Shown here one piece after another: positions 32,640 to 44,458 of a stretch of 64,000 nucleotides of DNA. Both the position numbers and the translations under genes were made by a program. The stretch comes from Pyrenophora tritici-repentis (lineage: Eukaryota; Ascomycota; Dothideomycetes; Pleosporales; Pleosporaceae): contig NC_089398.1 in NCBI RefSeq assembly GCF_003171515.1, forward strand, positions 1,922,001-1,986,000, read 5' to 3'. The notes beneath the pieces are model-generated. The model was given only the letters and a program-made list of their open reading frames with translations, did not search any database and was not told the DNA's origin. Each line of letters starts with the position of its first letter. Position 1 is the stretch's first letter.

Positions 32640-35600
32640 ATGGCCCGCAAAGGCGGGAGCTCCCAGCGAATGGCTCCACCAATAATAAATAATGCTGTTC
32701 CTCCACCATCGACCATTGCGGCTCAAATTGTCCACAATGCTTCCAATGTCCACGCACGGCAAGATGAAGCAACCAAAGTCAGTTTCGGGGAGCTGGTAAA
32801 AGAATTCCTGCAACATCCAAATACCGATGAACCCGATCCACAGCTCGTTGCACTTATATGTGTCATTGCCGAGGCGGGCCTTGAGGGACTATTCAAACAT
32901 GACCCGTTTGCCCAGGACCAGCAAAGGCAACAAGGTATTGACAGCATTGCTGCACTTACCTTTATCCTACAGCAGAAGCCGCATCTGTTGTTGAGCGCAA
33001 AGCAAAGTGATGATGAGAGTGTTCCTCATCCTCCTCTTGTGCTGTGGCTGTATCCGAAGCTACTTGGCTTGTTGACGCAGGCAACACTGCAACCTGTTCA
33101 CCAACATGTGCGAAAGCTCCTTGGTCTCTGCCTCACCGTGCTATCTCGAACATCCGCTTTATGGCGACCGGCTGCGACAGTACTGCAGCTCTACAAGTCT
33201 AGTGTGCAATGTAATCGAATCTCCGCATTCCATCCGGCTCCTGCTAATCTATCCAAGGCATACTTACAGAGCTAGACGCTGTGAATGACCTGGCTTCATC
33301 ATCATCATTCAATCTAGCTTTACCATCATCGAGCAGTATTAGCGAGTTTTGGCCCGAAAGCCAGCAATGGGTTGCTCTACCTCATGACCTACAACGGAGT
33401 ATCACATCGCAAGTTGGATCCATTCATGTCGGCTTCAGCCTGCTTCTTGCATTGGTCAATATCATACAACCCAAGGAAAAGGCGTCAAGCTCTATTCTAA
33501 CCCATCATTTACCTTGGGTTGTAGACAGCATCCAAGCATTATGGCAGCATTTCCGACGCTGGACGACAACCTCGGAGAAGCGGCCGCTCTATGATGAGAT
33601 TATGCTTTTATACCTGCAGCTACTGGAAACATCGCTATTTCATCTAGTCCCACATGGAGACCGACCGTCTACGTCGTTGAAGACTGCCCAGGCATTGACT
33701 AGCAGTCTCGATGAACTTCTTGATAACCTGTCAACACCACCAGCATCAGAAGGCAACCAAGTTCGACTCGCATCCATCTTCAACCGCCTATGCGGTATCG
33801 TCAGTTCTTCATCCACAAACGCCTCGACATCACGACGTCGTCAAGATACAAATGTAAACTTCATCTTACAAGATGTTGAGAAATCTGTTGCTAGGACATG
33901 TCAAGACGTAGATCATTTCTCCAGTTTCCACAAAGATTTACAGGTAGGCTCGAACGACATAGTATATACCCAAGCTAACGCCTCTAGTTGGCTCTCTGTC
34001 TCTGGACAGGGCCAGGTCCTTGGCCTAATCACGTTGCCGACTTGCGCAAAGAACTTTGCGAAAACGAATCAGCAAGCTTTTCAGACTTTGAACTTTCCGA
34101 ACAATCAACGCCGCTGGTAAAGACGTTTTGCTCGTTGAACGTAATCACCGAAGATCGACCTACCAAGCGACGAAAGACATTTCCAGACGCCTCAGAAGAC
34201 ATCAATCGCTCCACCTACGAGAGACTCGTTATATTGTTGAATGGTAGTACCCAAGACTCACCTATACCCAACTTGTCCAACCTTCACAATATTATCCAAG
34301 CAAGATACTCTTCGATGCCAAAAGACGAGCAACAACTCGAGATTCGACAAATGGACATCATGTCTGCATTTTCCAAGATTGCATGTGCCGGGTCCCGCTG
34401 TCTAGAGCCATTGCAAGCCCGTTCAACGGTGTTGAATACTCTGAACTGTACCTTGTGCGATACAAGCACGCAGAAAGATGTGGCAAAGTACTGGAACGAA
34501 CAGAGTGACGGAGAGGACTGGAAAGAAGCTATTGCCGCCATGCTCGCAATCACCCGAGAACCGGCATTCCAAGCGTCATCGCAATCACGGGTTCTTATGG
34601 CGGTTGCTATCGGCCGTGTCTATAACCACATCTCGGATCCCGACTATTTGGATCTGGAAATGTGCGAGTTAGGACAGTGGTTACTCGCATGTCTGAGCAG
34701 GTCCCTACGAGAACTCAAGCTCGCCGCGACAAATTCCTTGATGGTCTTTCTGCGAGAAGACATACCAAGAAGTACGCGAGGAAAGAACCGGAGGTTCACC
34801 ATTGAGTTTCTGGATGCCCTAGCGAAGCGCGATGTCCTGTCTGACCATGAAACACTCATCATGGCGTATGGAAGAACCGCTCAGACGTGCGGTGAGCTAG
34901 AGCTTCCCATCATACTGCACCACCTCATCGAATACCTGGGTCACTCCAATGCCCTGGTTTGTGGCATGGCATATCGCGAACTTGAGGCTGTCGCCAAAGG
35001 ATTCTCCATGGACACTACACAGCTCTTGAGCCCATACTGGAAGGTTATCGGCTTCTCAGTTATCAAAGATATCGTCAACAAGCCCCAAAAAGCACAGCAG
35101 TTGGCGGATCTAACCGAGCAAAGTGTTCGTCAGCTGCTGGTACAAACTCAAGCGGACACACTTCCACATCTTGTATTGGGGAAAAGAAGGGACATTATCG
35201 AAAAGATTGCCCAGGCACGAAAAGCTTCTGTCATTGACGTCTTGACACATCCAAGAGCCAGTCTTGCCAAAATTCTCGCTCTACTCCTATCGCAACCTGT
35301 TCCTGACGTTGAACAAAATGCAATGGAAACACTGGCGGCCATCGAACCAGCTATCCGAGACGGTAGCAACAACAGGCTTGAAGCCTGGGTCGCACTCGAC
35401 ATCACTGGCATTGCTATTGAGATTCTCATGCTGGCTGCTGATCAAGAGGGAATTAGGAAGAAACCATTCTACAGCGGATTCACTACGTTGGCAATGCTTG
35501 CCCCAGATACAAAGTCAGGCCAGCGCAAGTCGACATCAAAGACAAAGGTTCTGGATGCCTTTTGCGAGACACATATCCTGGGAATCATCGCATATTTCTC

Positions 35601-38600
35601 AAACGTCATCGAGACACCAAGTATCACCGGGAAAGGCATACCACATACGACTCCAGACCGGAAGAGATGCATAGCTGCTATCGGTGATTTGATCAGCCTG
35701 GCGCAATGGAGCGTAAACGGGGCTTTGCCGCAGATTCGCGCTTGTCTTCAGTCAGCAATGGCAGATAAGGATCTCTGCGACGACACATTCACGGTTTGGT
35801 GTGCTTTTCTATCGGCGCTGGATGGTGACGAAACCATGCTTGTCGTCGATCAAACCTTTGCGCTCATCGTACAGCATTGGTCGTTGTTCTCTGAAGATAC
35901 CCAATTGAAAGCTCACAAGACCATCGGTAACATCATCCAGAAATACAACCCACAGCTTCGAGCAAGAGTGGAATATCTTCCCTCACTAGCAGGCATACCG
36001 ATGCTGTCCAAGATAGAGGGCGAACTGGTAAGGTTCAAAGACATGGTAGAGATTATCAAGGTCTTTCATGCGTTTAGTATACGATGCAAGGATCAGAACT
36101 CGGTCGTGGTACGTCAGGCACTACGAGAGCTTGTGCCATTCCTGGATGCCAACCAGCAAGAACTACACCAGTCCGTGGTTGGCCAGAAACCTCTTCCTGT
36201 ACTTGCAGCATTGACTCGGTCCCTCCTCGATGCCAGTGTTCGCTTCTCAGAAGACCACTCCGACATTACTATTCTCTGTGCGCAATGCCTTGGTATCATC
36301 GGTGGGCTGGATCCATACCGAGTGGAAACAGTTCGCGAAAAGAAGCGTGTGTTGATGCTATCGAACTTTTCACGAAGGGACGAAGACATTGACTTTGTGG
36401 CGCTGCTTCTCGAACAAGTCCTCGTAAAGGTCTTCCTCTCCACTACAAATGCGAAAGCACAAGGATGGATTGCCTATGTCATGCAGGAGATGTTGAAACA
36501 TTGCGGGTTCAGTGCGCTTCGTGGAACAAAACCCCGATCATCGCAGGCAAGCACGGAGGCACAGCGCTGGAACGATATTCCAGAGGCAGTCCGCACCGTG
36601 CTCACTCCCTTCCTGGACTCCAAATACTCTGTCAATCAGAATCCCACGTTGCAGTATGAGGGTCCCAGCTACCCAATTTTCAACTTGAAACTCAGTCACG
36701 GAACCTGGCTCCAAACCTTTGTGTACGACCTGCTGCGAAAAGGGCAGGGCGTCAATGCTGAGATGATCTTTCCGGTTCTTGCCAGAATCATCAAAGGATA
36801 TGATTTGTCCATTGCCACCTTCATCCTACCGTTTGCCGCGTTGAACGTCATCGTGTCCGATCACGATGAAAATATGATGAACGTTGGACGAGAGCTTCTG
36901 CAAGTGTTGCAAGCCGATTTACGTTCCGCAGAGCAACACGAAGCTTCCGTCATCAAGCAATGTAGCGAGGTAAGACCAAGTCAAACTTCACATGAATTCT
37001 ACTAATTGCCTGTAGAACGTTTTCCAAACACTCGAATACCTGTCGTTATGGCTACAAGAAAAGAAGAAATCTCATTCAGAAGCACGGATCATGGCAGGGA
37101 AAACGGGTCGTGGCATATCAGAGGATGAAGAAATGAATGCCATCAAGCAGATCAGTCGCGTCGAAGGTATACTCCAGCTTATTCCCGCGGAGATCATTTC
37201 GCGACGAGCAGTTGAGTGCGGCTCCTACGCACGCGCTCTTTTCCATTGGGAAGAATACTACCGGCAACAGCGAGACATGAAGGCAGAGTTAAATCAGCCT
37301 TTTGCCGAAAAAGACGACCTCCTACAACATCTACAAATGATCTACGCGCATATCGATGAGCCTGATTGCATCGAAGGTATTTCAGCACATCTCAAAGTGC
37401 TCAACCCAGAGCAGCAGATTATCGAAGATCGTAAAGCTGGGCGATGGACGGCAGCCCAAAGTTGGTATGAGCTTGCTCTTACCGAGAGACCAAACGATGT
37501 TGAAACTCAAATCAACCTGTTGACTTGCTTGAAGGAGTCCGGTCAATACGGTAAGCATTATATGGGTATTGTGTAGAGCTGGCTAATGCAAATCAGATTC
37601 ACTTCTCAACTACGTAGATGGCTTCCATGCCTCCAACACACTTTCGAACGAAACCCTGCCATTTGCAGCAGAAGCTGCCTGGTCAGTGGGAAAGTGGGAA
37701 AAGCTTGAGCGACTTCTGGGTAATTCTAATGCACACTCCAATGCCTTTATGGACTTCAATGTCGGTGTAGGTTTAGTGCTGCTGGCGCTGCGTCGTAACA
37801 ACAGTGCCGAGTTCCAGGGTGGTATTATAAAGCTACGTCAGCTTCTAGCAAAGAGTTTGTCCCCCTCAACGACGACTTCGGTACATGCTTCACATGAAGT
37901 TCTAGTCAAGTTGCATGCACTGTATGACATTGAAGCTGTAAGTGGGATGAGTGCAGGGGAAATGATGAATCGAGAAGTCATCCTGGAGAACTTGGACCGG
38001 CGGTTGGACATCATCGGAGCATACACCTCAGACAAGCAATATCTCCTGGGAGTGCGTCGGGCAGCCATGACACTGTCTCGGTAAGACGCATCAAGTGCTA
38101 CACGTCTTCATTACTGACTGAAACAGCATCGAATTCACCAACCTTGATATCGCATCCGCATGGCTTACAACAGGAAGACTTGCTCGCAAGGGTGACTTCA
38201 TGACGACTGCCTTCAATTCCGTACTCCATGCCGAGCGCTTAGGAGACAATGCATCCAAGATCGAGTACTCAAAACTGCTTTGGAAAGATGGTCACCATCG
38301 CAAGGCTATTCAAAACCTCCGCGGTGCAATCGACAGCAACGCATTCGAAATCGACGAAACTATACCCATCAATGTCTCTGTAACCACAACTGGCAGAGGG
38401 GAGGAACATTCAATGAGCAAGGTCAAGTGTCACGCCCAACTGTTGCTTGCGAAATGGCTTGATCGTGCTGGTCAAACACAGTCAGTCTCGTTAAAGGAAG
38501 AGTATGTGATTGGTGTACAAACCTATCCCAGATGGGACAAGGGTCACTATTACTTGGGCAGATGGTATCTCAAGTTGCTAGAGTCGGAGAAGCAGCAGCC

Positions 38601-40399
38601 GCTAGCAAAGCAGAGCGCGGAGTACTTGGCAGGCAGTTTGATCAAGCTCGTCATTGAAAACTTTGTCCGGTCTACCGTCTACGGAACAAAGTACTACTAC
38701 CAAACTTTGCCAAAAATACTTACGCTTTGGCTGGACATGGGTATGGAAGTCATGCAATACCCGAAAACTAACAAGGAATTTCATGATCATCGGCTCAACT
38801 ACCTTGATACCATCAACAAGTACCTCAAGCGCTATGCTGGAGAGCGGATGCCTGCTTTTGCATGGTATACTGCCTTCCCTCAGATCATCACACGCATCAG
38901 CCATCCGAATAAGAACGTTTGGGATGCACTTCAGACCATCATCCTTAAAGTTGCATCTTCGTATCCGCAGCAGGCGCTGTGGGCCTTGTTGGCTGTCCTA
39001 CATTCGACGCAGGATGACCGCCGAGCTCGAGGTGCTGCAGTTCTGCAAAGACTACGCGTAAGTTGTCGACTGACACATCCCTGAATCAGCTAACAAGGAA
39101 AAGGATGCATCTAAGCGCAAGGGAGCTTCGCTTGACCTCAAGACCCTCATTATCCAAGGGCAGCGACTTACGGATGCGCTGCTAGCGGCTTGCGATGCTC
39201 CGATTGAGTCGCGGGTTGCTCGTGTGAGCTTATCAAGAGACTTGGGATTCAACCACAAGCTTGCACCTACGCCGTTGGTTGTTCCTATTGAAGCAAATCT
39301 GCTTCCCAACCTTCCAGCCGGCAACGATAGTCAGACGATTCGCCGTCACAACCCCTTCCCAGCAGATGCCATTTCCATCCAGTCATTCGACGACGACGTG
39401 CTAGTTCTGACATCACTACAACGGCCGCGGAAACTGAATTTACGCGGTTCAGATGGACGCTCCTACGGCCTCCTCTGCAAGCCAAAAGACGACCTGCGCA
39501 AGGACCAGCGTCTCATGGAATTCAACGCCATGATCAATCGAGCTCTCCAAAAGGACGTAGAGTCCAGCAAACGCCGCCTCTACATCAAAACCTACGCTGT
39601 CACCCCCCTCAACGAAGAATGCGGCGCAATCGAATGGGTCGAAGGGCTCAAGCCTATGCGCGACATCATCATCCGCTTCTACCGCCAACGCGCCATACCA
39701 ATCGACTACAGCGAAATCCGCTTGCTCCTCAACGAAGCCTCATCATCACCCTCCAAAATCTCAATCTTCACCGAACGTATCCTCTCCCGCTTCATCCCCG
39801 TCCTACACGAATGGTTCGTCGAAACCTTCCCCGAGCCAGAAGCCTGGTTTGCGGCCCGCCTCCGTTACACCCGCTCCTGTGCCGTAATGAGCATCGTCGG
39901 CCACGTCCTCGGCCTCGGCGACCGCCACGGCGAAAACGTCCTCCTCGAACAAGGCGACGGCGGTACCTTCCACGTAGACTTCAACTGCCTCTTCGACAAG
40001 GGTCTCACCTTTGAGAAGCCAGAACTCGTCCCTTTCCGCCTCACACACAACATGGTAGACGCAATGGGTCCCCAGGGCGTAGAAGGGCCCTTCCGCAAAG
40101 CAGCAGAGCTCACATACAAACTTCTTCGTCAACACGAGGATACGCTGATTACTATCCTGGAGACGTTTGTTCACGATCCCACTGCGGATTTCCTTGGCGG
40201 TAAGCGCAGGAAGAAGATTGTGGGCGTGCCGGATACGCCGCAGGAGGTGCTGGATATTACGCGCACGAAAGTTAATGGCTTTCTCAAGGGTGAGAGTGTG
40301 CCGTTGAGTGTGGAGGGTTATGTGGATGCATTGATTGCTATGGCGAGAGATCCGCAGAATTTGGCGGCTATGTATATTGGTTGGTGTGCTTTCTTTTAA
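32640..40399 (+). CDS. uvsB: ATR/MEC1 checkpoint kinase (UvsB/MUS-9 type PIKK)
   Basis: Seven exons: 32640..33210, 33258..33943, 33988..36969, 37016..37550, 37597..38080, 38127..39057 and 39104..40399, giving 2494 residues, normal for fungal ATR. It senses RPA-coated single-stranded DNA with its ATRIP partner and phosphorylates checkpoint targets in the nucleus. Most of the protein is HEAT/TPR-type alpha-solenoid with a FAT domain (about 1450-2050). The PI3K-like kinase follows: CKPKDDLRKDQRLMEFN near 2190, catalytic GLGDRHGENVLL near 2333, HVDFNCLFDKG near 2353, and FRLTHNMVDAMGPQG. The FATC ends MYIGWCAFF. First-intron borders are the least certain: the only in-frame join uses an AAG acceptor after GCTAATC; the obvious CAG 12 nt later would create a stop. 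Confidence 0.95.
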
Positions 40400-41551
40400 G
40401 TACGTAGGAACTATCAACTCTCAGTTTCATCTTAAGCTAGAGTCATATTACTGTGTATGTCAGTGTATTAGCGGGGCTCCTATACCCTGCAACGGTTGTA
40501 TCCTGATGCGCGTATCCTCCATATCCCGCATTCTCACCGCTCATGCAAAGACTTGAAGCTCTGATCCCCAGTTCCATGTTCTGATACGAGTGTGCTTTCT
40601 AAGAAAAGGCGTGTCAATGTGGCTCTAAGACGTACACGCCGCTGCGAGTGTTACAAGCACTCCTGCTGCTGCGTCTATTCTAGACCAAACAGATCTCAAG
40701 TTGAGTATGCAGGCTATCCTCTTCTCCATGAAGAGATCCACACAATCATCTTAGAGAGAAAGAATAGTCTGTGTGTTTATTTTGGGGTCAGTCTGGGCTA
40801 GAACGGACCAAGAAAGTAGCAGCCACCGAAGGGACCGTGATGTGATCGGCAATCTTGGCTGTAGTAATCTCGATGCCGATCTGCCACGTATTCGCTACCA
40901 GAACCCTCTGGACGGCCTCTGTCACCAGTTATATATAGACATGTTTATACTTGGAAGAACATCTCCGCGGCTACCAATATCCTTACTGCATGCCGAGATA
41001 CCCGAGAGAGCAAGCGATGAGTACGAGGTATGGCCGCATGCATGGCTATTCAACAAATCCGTGCATGTTAGTTACCAAAAGTCCATTCGGTCTGGCCATG
41101 CTAGTCAGGCACTTTCTTAGTGTGATCTCGATGCAACTGCAGGGAACGACGAGGAAGCGGTGTGGAAGCTTCTATGGCTACTTGAACATGATGATCGATA
41201 GAGTGATGTGGATACGGGATTATCGTATTTCGAGGACGAATTCACACCCCATCAAAACACAATGGTTGGCTGAGTGAAGCTGATACGTAATACAATAATC
41301 CTAAAAAGGCAGATCTGCTACAGACGAGGAACGAAAGTATGACCGCAACCAAGTATAGCCCACCGAACATGTCTGTCAGCGAAGTTACACCGATGTAAAC
41401 CCGGGACGACATGTCCAACAAAAAAAACGGCCGTATAAATATACCAAGCCGATATTCCCCATCTACAAACTCCATCACTCAGCGACCTCAGCTACTCGAT
41501 TCAATAACACCACCTCACCTCCACCCACCACCCCCACCACCAACAGCAACC
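40400..41551. promoter_or_regulatory. 3' flank of the ATR gene and promoter of the small secreted protein gene
   Basis: 1.15 kb without a supported gene. The last 100 bp before the next start codon are very C- and A-rich (CCACCCACCACC), typical of leaders of well-expressed fungal genes. A TATA-like TATAAATATACC lies near 41434, about 115 nt before the start codon. Confidence 0.4.
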
Positions 41552-42087
41552 ATGCGTTCCCTCACCCTCACCGCCCTCTTCGCCTCCGCCCTCGCAGCAA
41601 CCTCCTCCCTAGACTTCACCATCAGTGACTACAAATTCCAAAGCGACGTCGACGGCCCCACGCGCGTCAACTTCACCCTTAGCACAGAAGTCAGCCCACG
41701 CATCTACTGCAACCTGCGACGGGACCAACGCCAATTCGCCGGCATCCCCGCAATGGCCGGCCCGTGCACGTGGGACGAAGGCCCGTCCGAGGAAAACTTC
41801 CAGTACTTCTTCTTGCTGACAAAGACGGATGATGGGCAGACGCCGGCGAATCCGACCGGGTACAATGTTACACTTTGGCACCAGGTTCCTCCCAAGTAAG
41901 TTGCATACCTATTTCAAAACGGATGGTTATATGGCTTTTTGCTGACGTGATGTGCGATAGCCCGTCTCTTACCGGTCGCCATGATATCGTCGTTCCGACT
42001 AAGTGCTGGTCTAATATCATTGGTATCCTTGATTGCGCCCAGGACAGCGAGGAGTACAAAGACCAGTTTAACGTGGTTGTTGGTTGA
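41552..42087 (+). CDS. small secreted cysteine-containing protein, possible effector or allergen-like
   Basis: Two exons, 41552..41895 and 41961..42087, give 156 residues. MRSLTLTALFASALAATS is a clear signal peptide. The mature part has four cysteines (RIYCNL, GPCTW, PTKCWS, LDCAQ) that could form two disulphides, one FTISDYKF-type beta segment and three NxT/NxS glycosylation sites. Layout (signal peptide, beta-rich, few cysteines, about 140 mature residues) recalls the AA1-like/Alt a 1 class of Dothideomycete secreted proteins, but the similarity is too weak to assign. The intron is phase 2 and joins PPN-PSLTGRHD. No other secreted-protein gene lies next to it, so context gives no function. 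Confidence 0.8.
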
Positions 42088-43147
42088 TTTGGAATCTATA
42101 CCGCGTAGTAAGTCATTACAGAAGGGGGCGAGGGGATGTCTGTTGGTTGCAGTGGATGGGTGAAAACGTTAGAAGTAAATGTAATAGAATAATATTAATA
42201 CTTCGCAGTATATTTTTTGTTGACGATGTAATGTTTGTGAATGTGAGTGTAAGAATGTGGGCAAGCTATGATTCTAACACTAGAAGTTTATCTCTACGTA
42301 TCTTCATCCTTTTATTTCACTTCCTTCCTCCCCCCCCCCCCTTTCGTATAAAACCATATCTGCCCCCTCATTCCTCCATCCTACAGAACTCGCCAGTCCA
42401 TGTGTATATCACCTAGCATTCATTACATTCCTTTCTTTTGCAGCCATGCGGGTATTCCTTATGGTCATAATAAACAGTGGCGGGGGAACCATTTCGACAA
42501 CTTGTTCTACTAGTCACCATCTTTCCATCTTTTTCATGTGTTTACAAATATTCAACATATAGACTGGGTAAGCATGTCGCATCGCATCGCACCCCCCCCC
42601 CTAGGATCAGGTTCTAAGAATAAAGAATCAAGCTTCATAAAACCATATCATCCCCCCATAACTTCCCGCATCAAGATTGCCATACACAAGATATTGACGT
42701 TGTATTGTCATTACTAAAAAAACGTGTAATGTACTATAATAATGAACTAAGAAAGAAAGAAAAACTCCCTCCATTCTCTTTAACAACCAAAAAGAAACGC
42801 CTAAGAAGAAACTCGCAGGAAAAAGTAGTAGTACTAGTAGTAGTAGTAGTAGTCATGATAACCCAACGAGACTCTCGCTCGGAGTGGCGAAACTTATCCA
42901 TCGTATGTATCATGGTCATGAAAATCTCTTTCTGTCTGTCTCTCACACAGATAGTGGCCAGGATATTAGCCAACTAAACCATCCACCCACCTTTCAACCC
43001 CTCGCATGGCCAGAACAAGCAACATCATATCTGCCACCTTCGTACACGTGACCAGACACCGCTTCTTTCCCCCATTAAGCTAGCTAGCAACCACCCTCCT
43101 CCCACCCTCTCTTTCCCCATGACTCACTCGTCCGTCCATCCACCTTT
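42088..43147. other. convergent 3' intergenic region
   Basis: About 1.06 kb between the ends of the secreted-protein gene (+) and the SEC4-type gene (-). Contains a C10 run near 42331-42340, a C-run near 42592, and a TAG-triplet run at about 42834-42852. No gene was seen. Confidence 0.4.
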
Positions 43148-43978
43148 CTAACAGCATTTCCCGCCCATACCCGCGTTCCCGCTGTCAGGCCCACCGACGT
43201 CGACTTTAGGAGCAGCTGTCTGGTCCGTCCTCGCGGTATCAATAAGCCTCTTCTTGATATCGCTGGCCAAGCTGTAGAACGCCTTGTCAACGTTGATGTT
43301 GCTCTTAGCCGAGACTTCGAGAAAGGGGATACCGAGTTCGTCAGCGAGGGCCTGGCCCTGTTCGGTCGAGACGGCGCGCTTCTCCTCCCAGTCGCACTTG
43401 TTGCCGATGAGGATCTTGTTGACGCCTTCGGTGGCGTGTTGTTCGACGTTTGAGAACCATGTGCGTATGTCTGTAGAGTGTTAGTCAGCCAGTCAAAGAA
43501 AAGTAAACCGTAACTTCTGAGAACGTACTGGTGAAGCTCCTCTCATCCGTGACATCGTACACGAGCAGGATACCCATGGCGCCCCGGTAATACGCCGTGG
43601 TAATAGTCCGGAAGCGCTCTTGACCCGCGGTATCCCATATCTGCAGCTTCACGCGCTTGCCGTCGAGCTCAATAGTGCGGATCTTGAAGTCGATGCCAAT
43701 GGTGGTGATGAACGAGGGCGTAAACGAGTCTTCGCTGAAGCGCAGCAGGCAGCACGACTTGCCTACGCCCGAGTCGCCTATGAGGAGCAGTTTGATCTGC
43801 GCGGCGGGGAAAGCTACTTGTTAGTGCCGTTCTTTGTATAGTTACGTACTAAGCGGTGGAGGGGGAGGAACAACCCCAGAGTCCAGCGCATATGTATGAC
43901 GGTAGGGTGGGTGGGCGCAAACAAGGGAAATACAGAGGCTTAGCTTACGAGAAAGTCATAATTCCTGGAGCCTGCCAT
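43148..43978 (-). CDS. SEC4: Rab GTPase SEC4/RAB8 type, exocytosis
   Basis: Three exons, 43978..43949, 43796..43529 and 43470..43148, give 206 residues. All GTPase motifs are present: P-loop GDSGVGKS, switch I with [41 protein letters not shown] and SAKS. The C-terminus GKCC is a double-geranylgeranylation site. The effector region ([15 protein letters not shown]) and overall sequence place it with Sec4/Rab8/SrgA, which drives secretory vesicles to the plasma membrane and hyphal tip through the exocyst. The first coding exon is only 30 nt ([10 protein letters not shown]) but fits the family N-terminus. All junctions keep phase. Confidence 0.96.
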
Positions 43979-44458
43979 GTTGAGCAAACGTGGCGGTTAT
44001 GCGGTATCGAGAGTGGGTTGGAAGTTGGCAACCCGCCGGTTTGGGCCTGTTTACGAGGAGCGGTCGGTTTGCGATGGCGGAATGTGAGGCTTGGGATTTG
44101 GTCGACTTTGCAGCAGGACGTCGAGTATGGGGTCGTGGTGGGGACTGAGATGCTGTGTGGGTAACAGCAAGGCAGCACAGCAAGACGGCGTTGGAGGGAA
44201 GCGTTCACAGGTGCCAGCGTTGGACGTTGGCGCTAATCGTCCGCACGGGCTCAGCAGCCGTCACTGTCGTCCGCGACAAGTGACGACAACAGCCAGCTCG
44301 GTGGCAACTTACACGTTTGGCCTGACGCGGCTATCGTCGCTCAAATCACGCATGCGAAACATGGTCCATCATGAGGCGGGTGTATAATGCATTGGGCTGG
44401 CTATATACGCTGACCATGAAGCGGCCGCGCGGCTGGGGTCATCCCCGCCACGATGCCC
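43979..44458. promoter_or_regulatory. promoter of the SEC4-type gene and 3' flank of NCA2
   Basis: 480 bp between two minus-strand genes. No gene was seen. Confidence 0.4.

Noticed and set aside
32414..32692. 92-codon frame overlapping the COX16/ATR promoter as a separate gene
   Set aside because: It overlaps the ATR start in another frame and has no family content.
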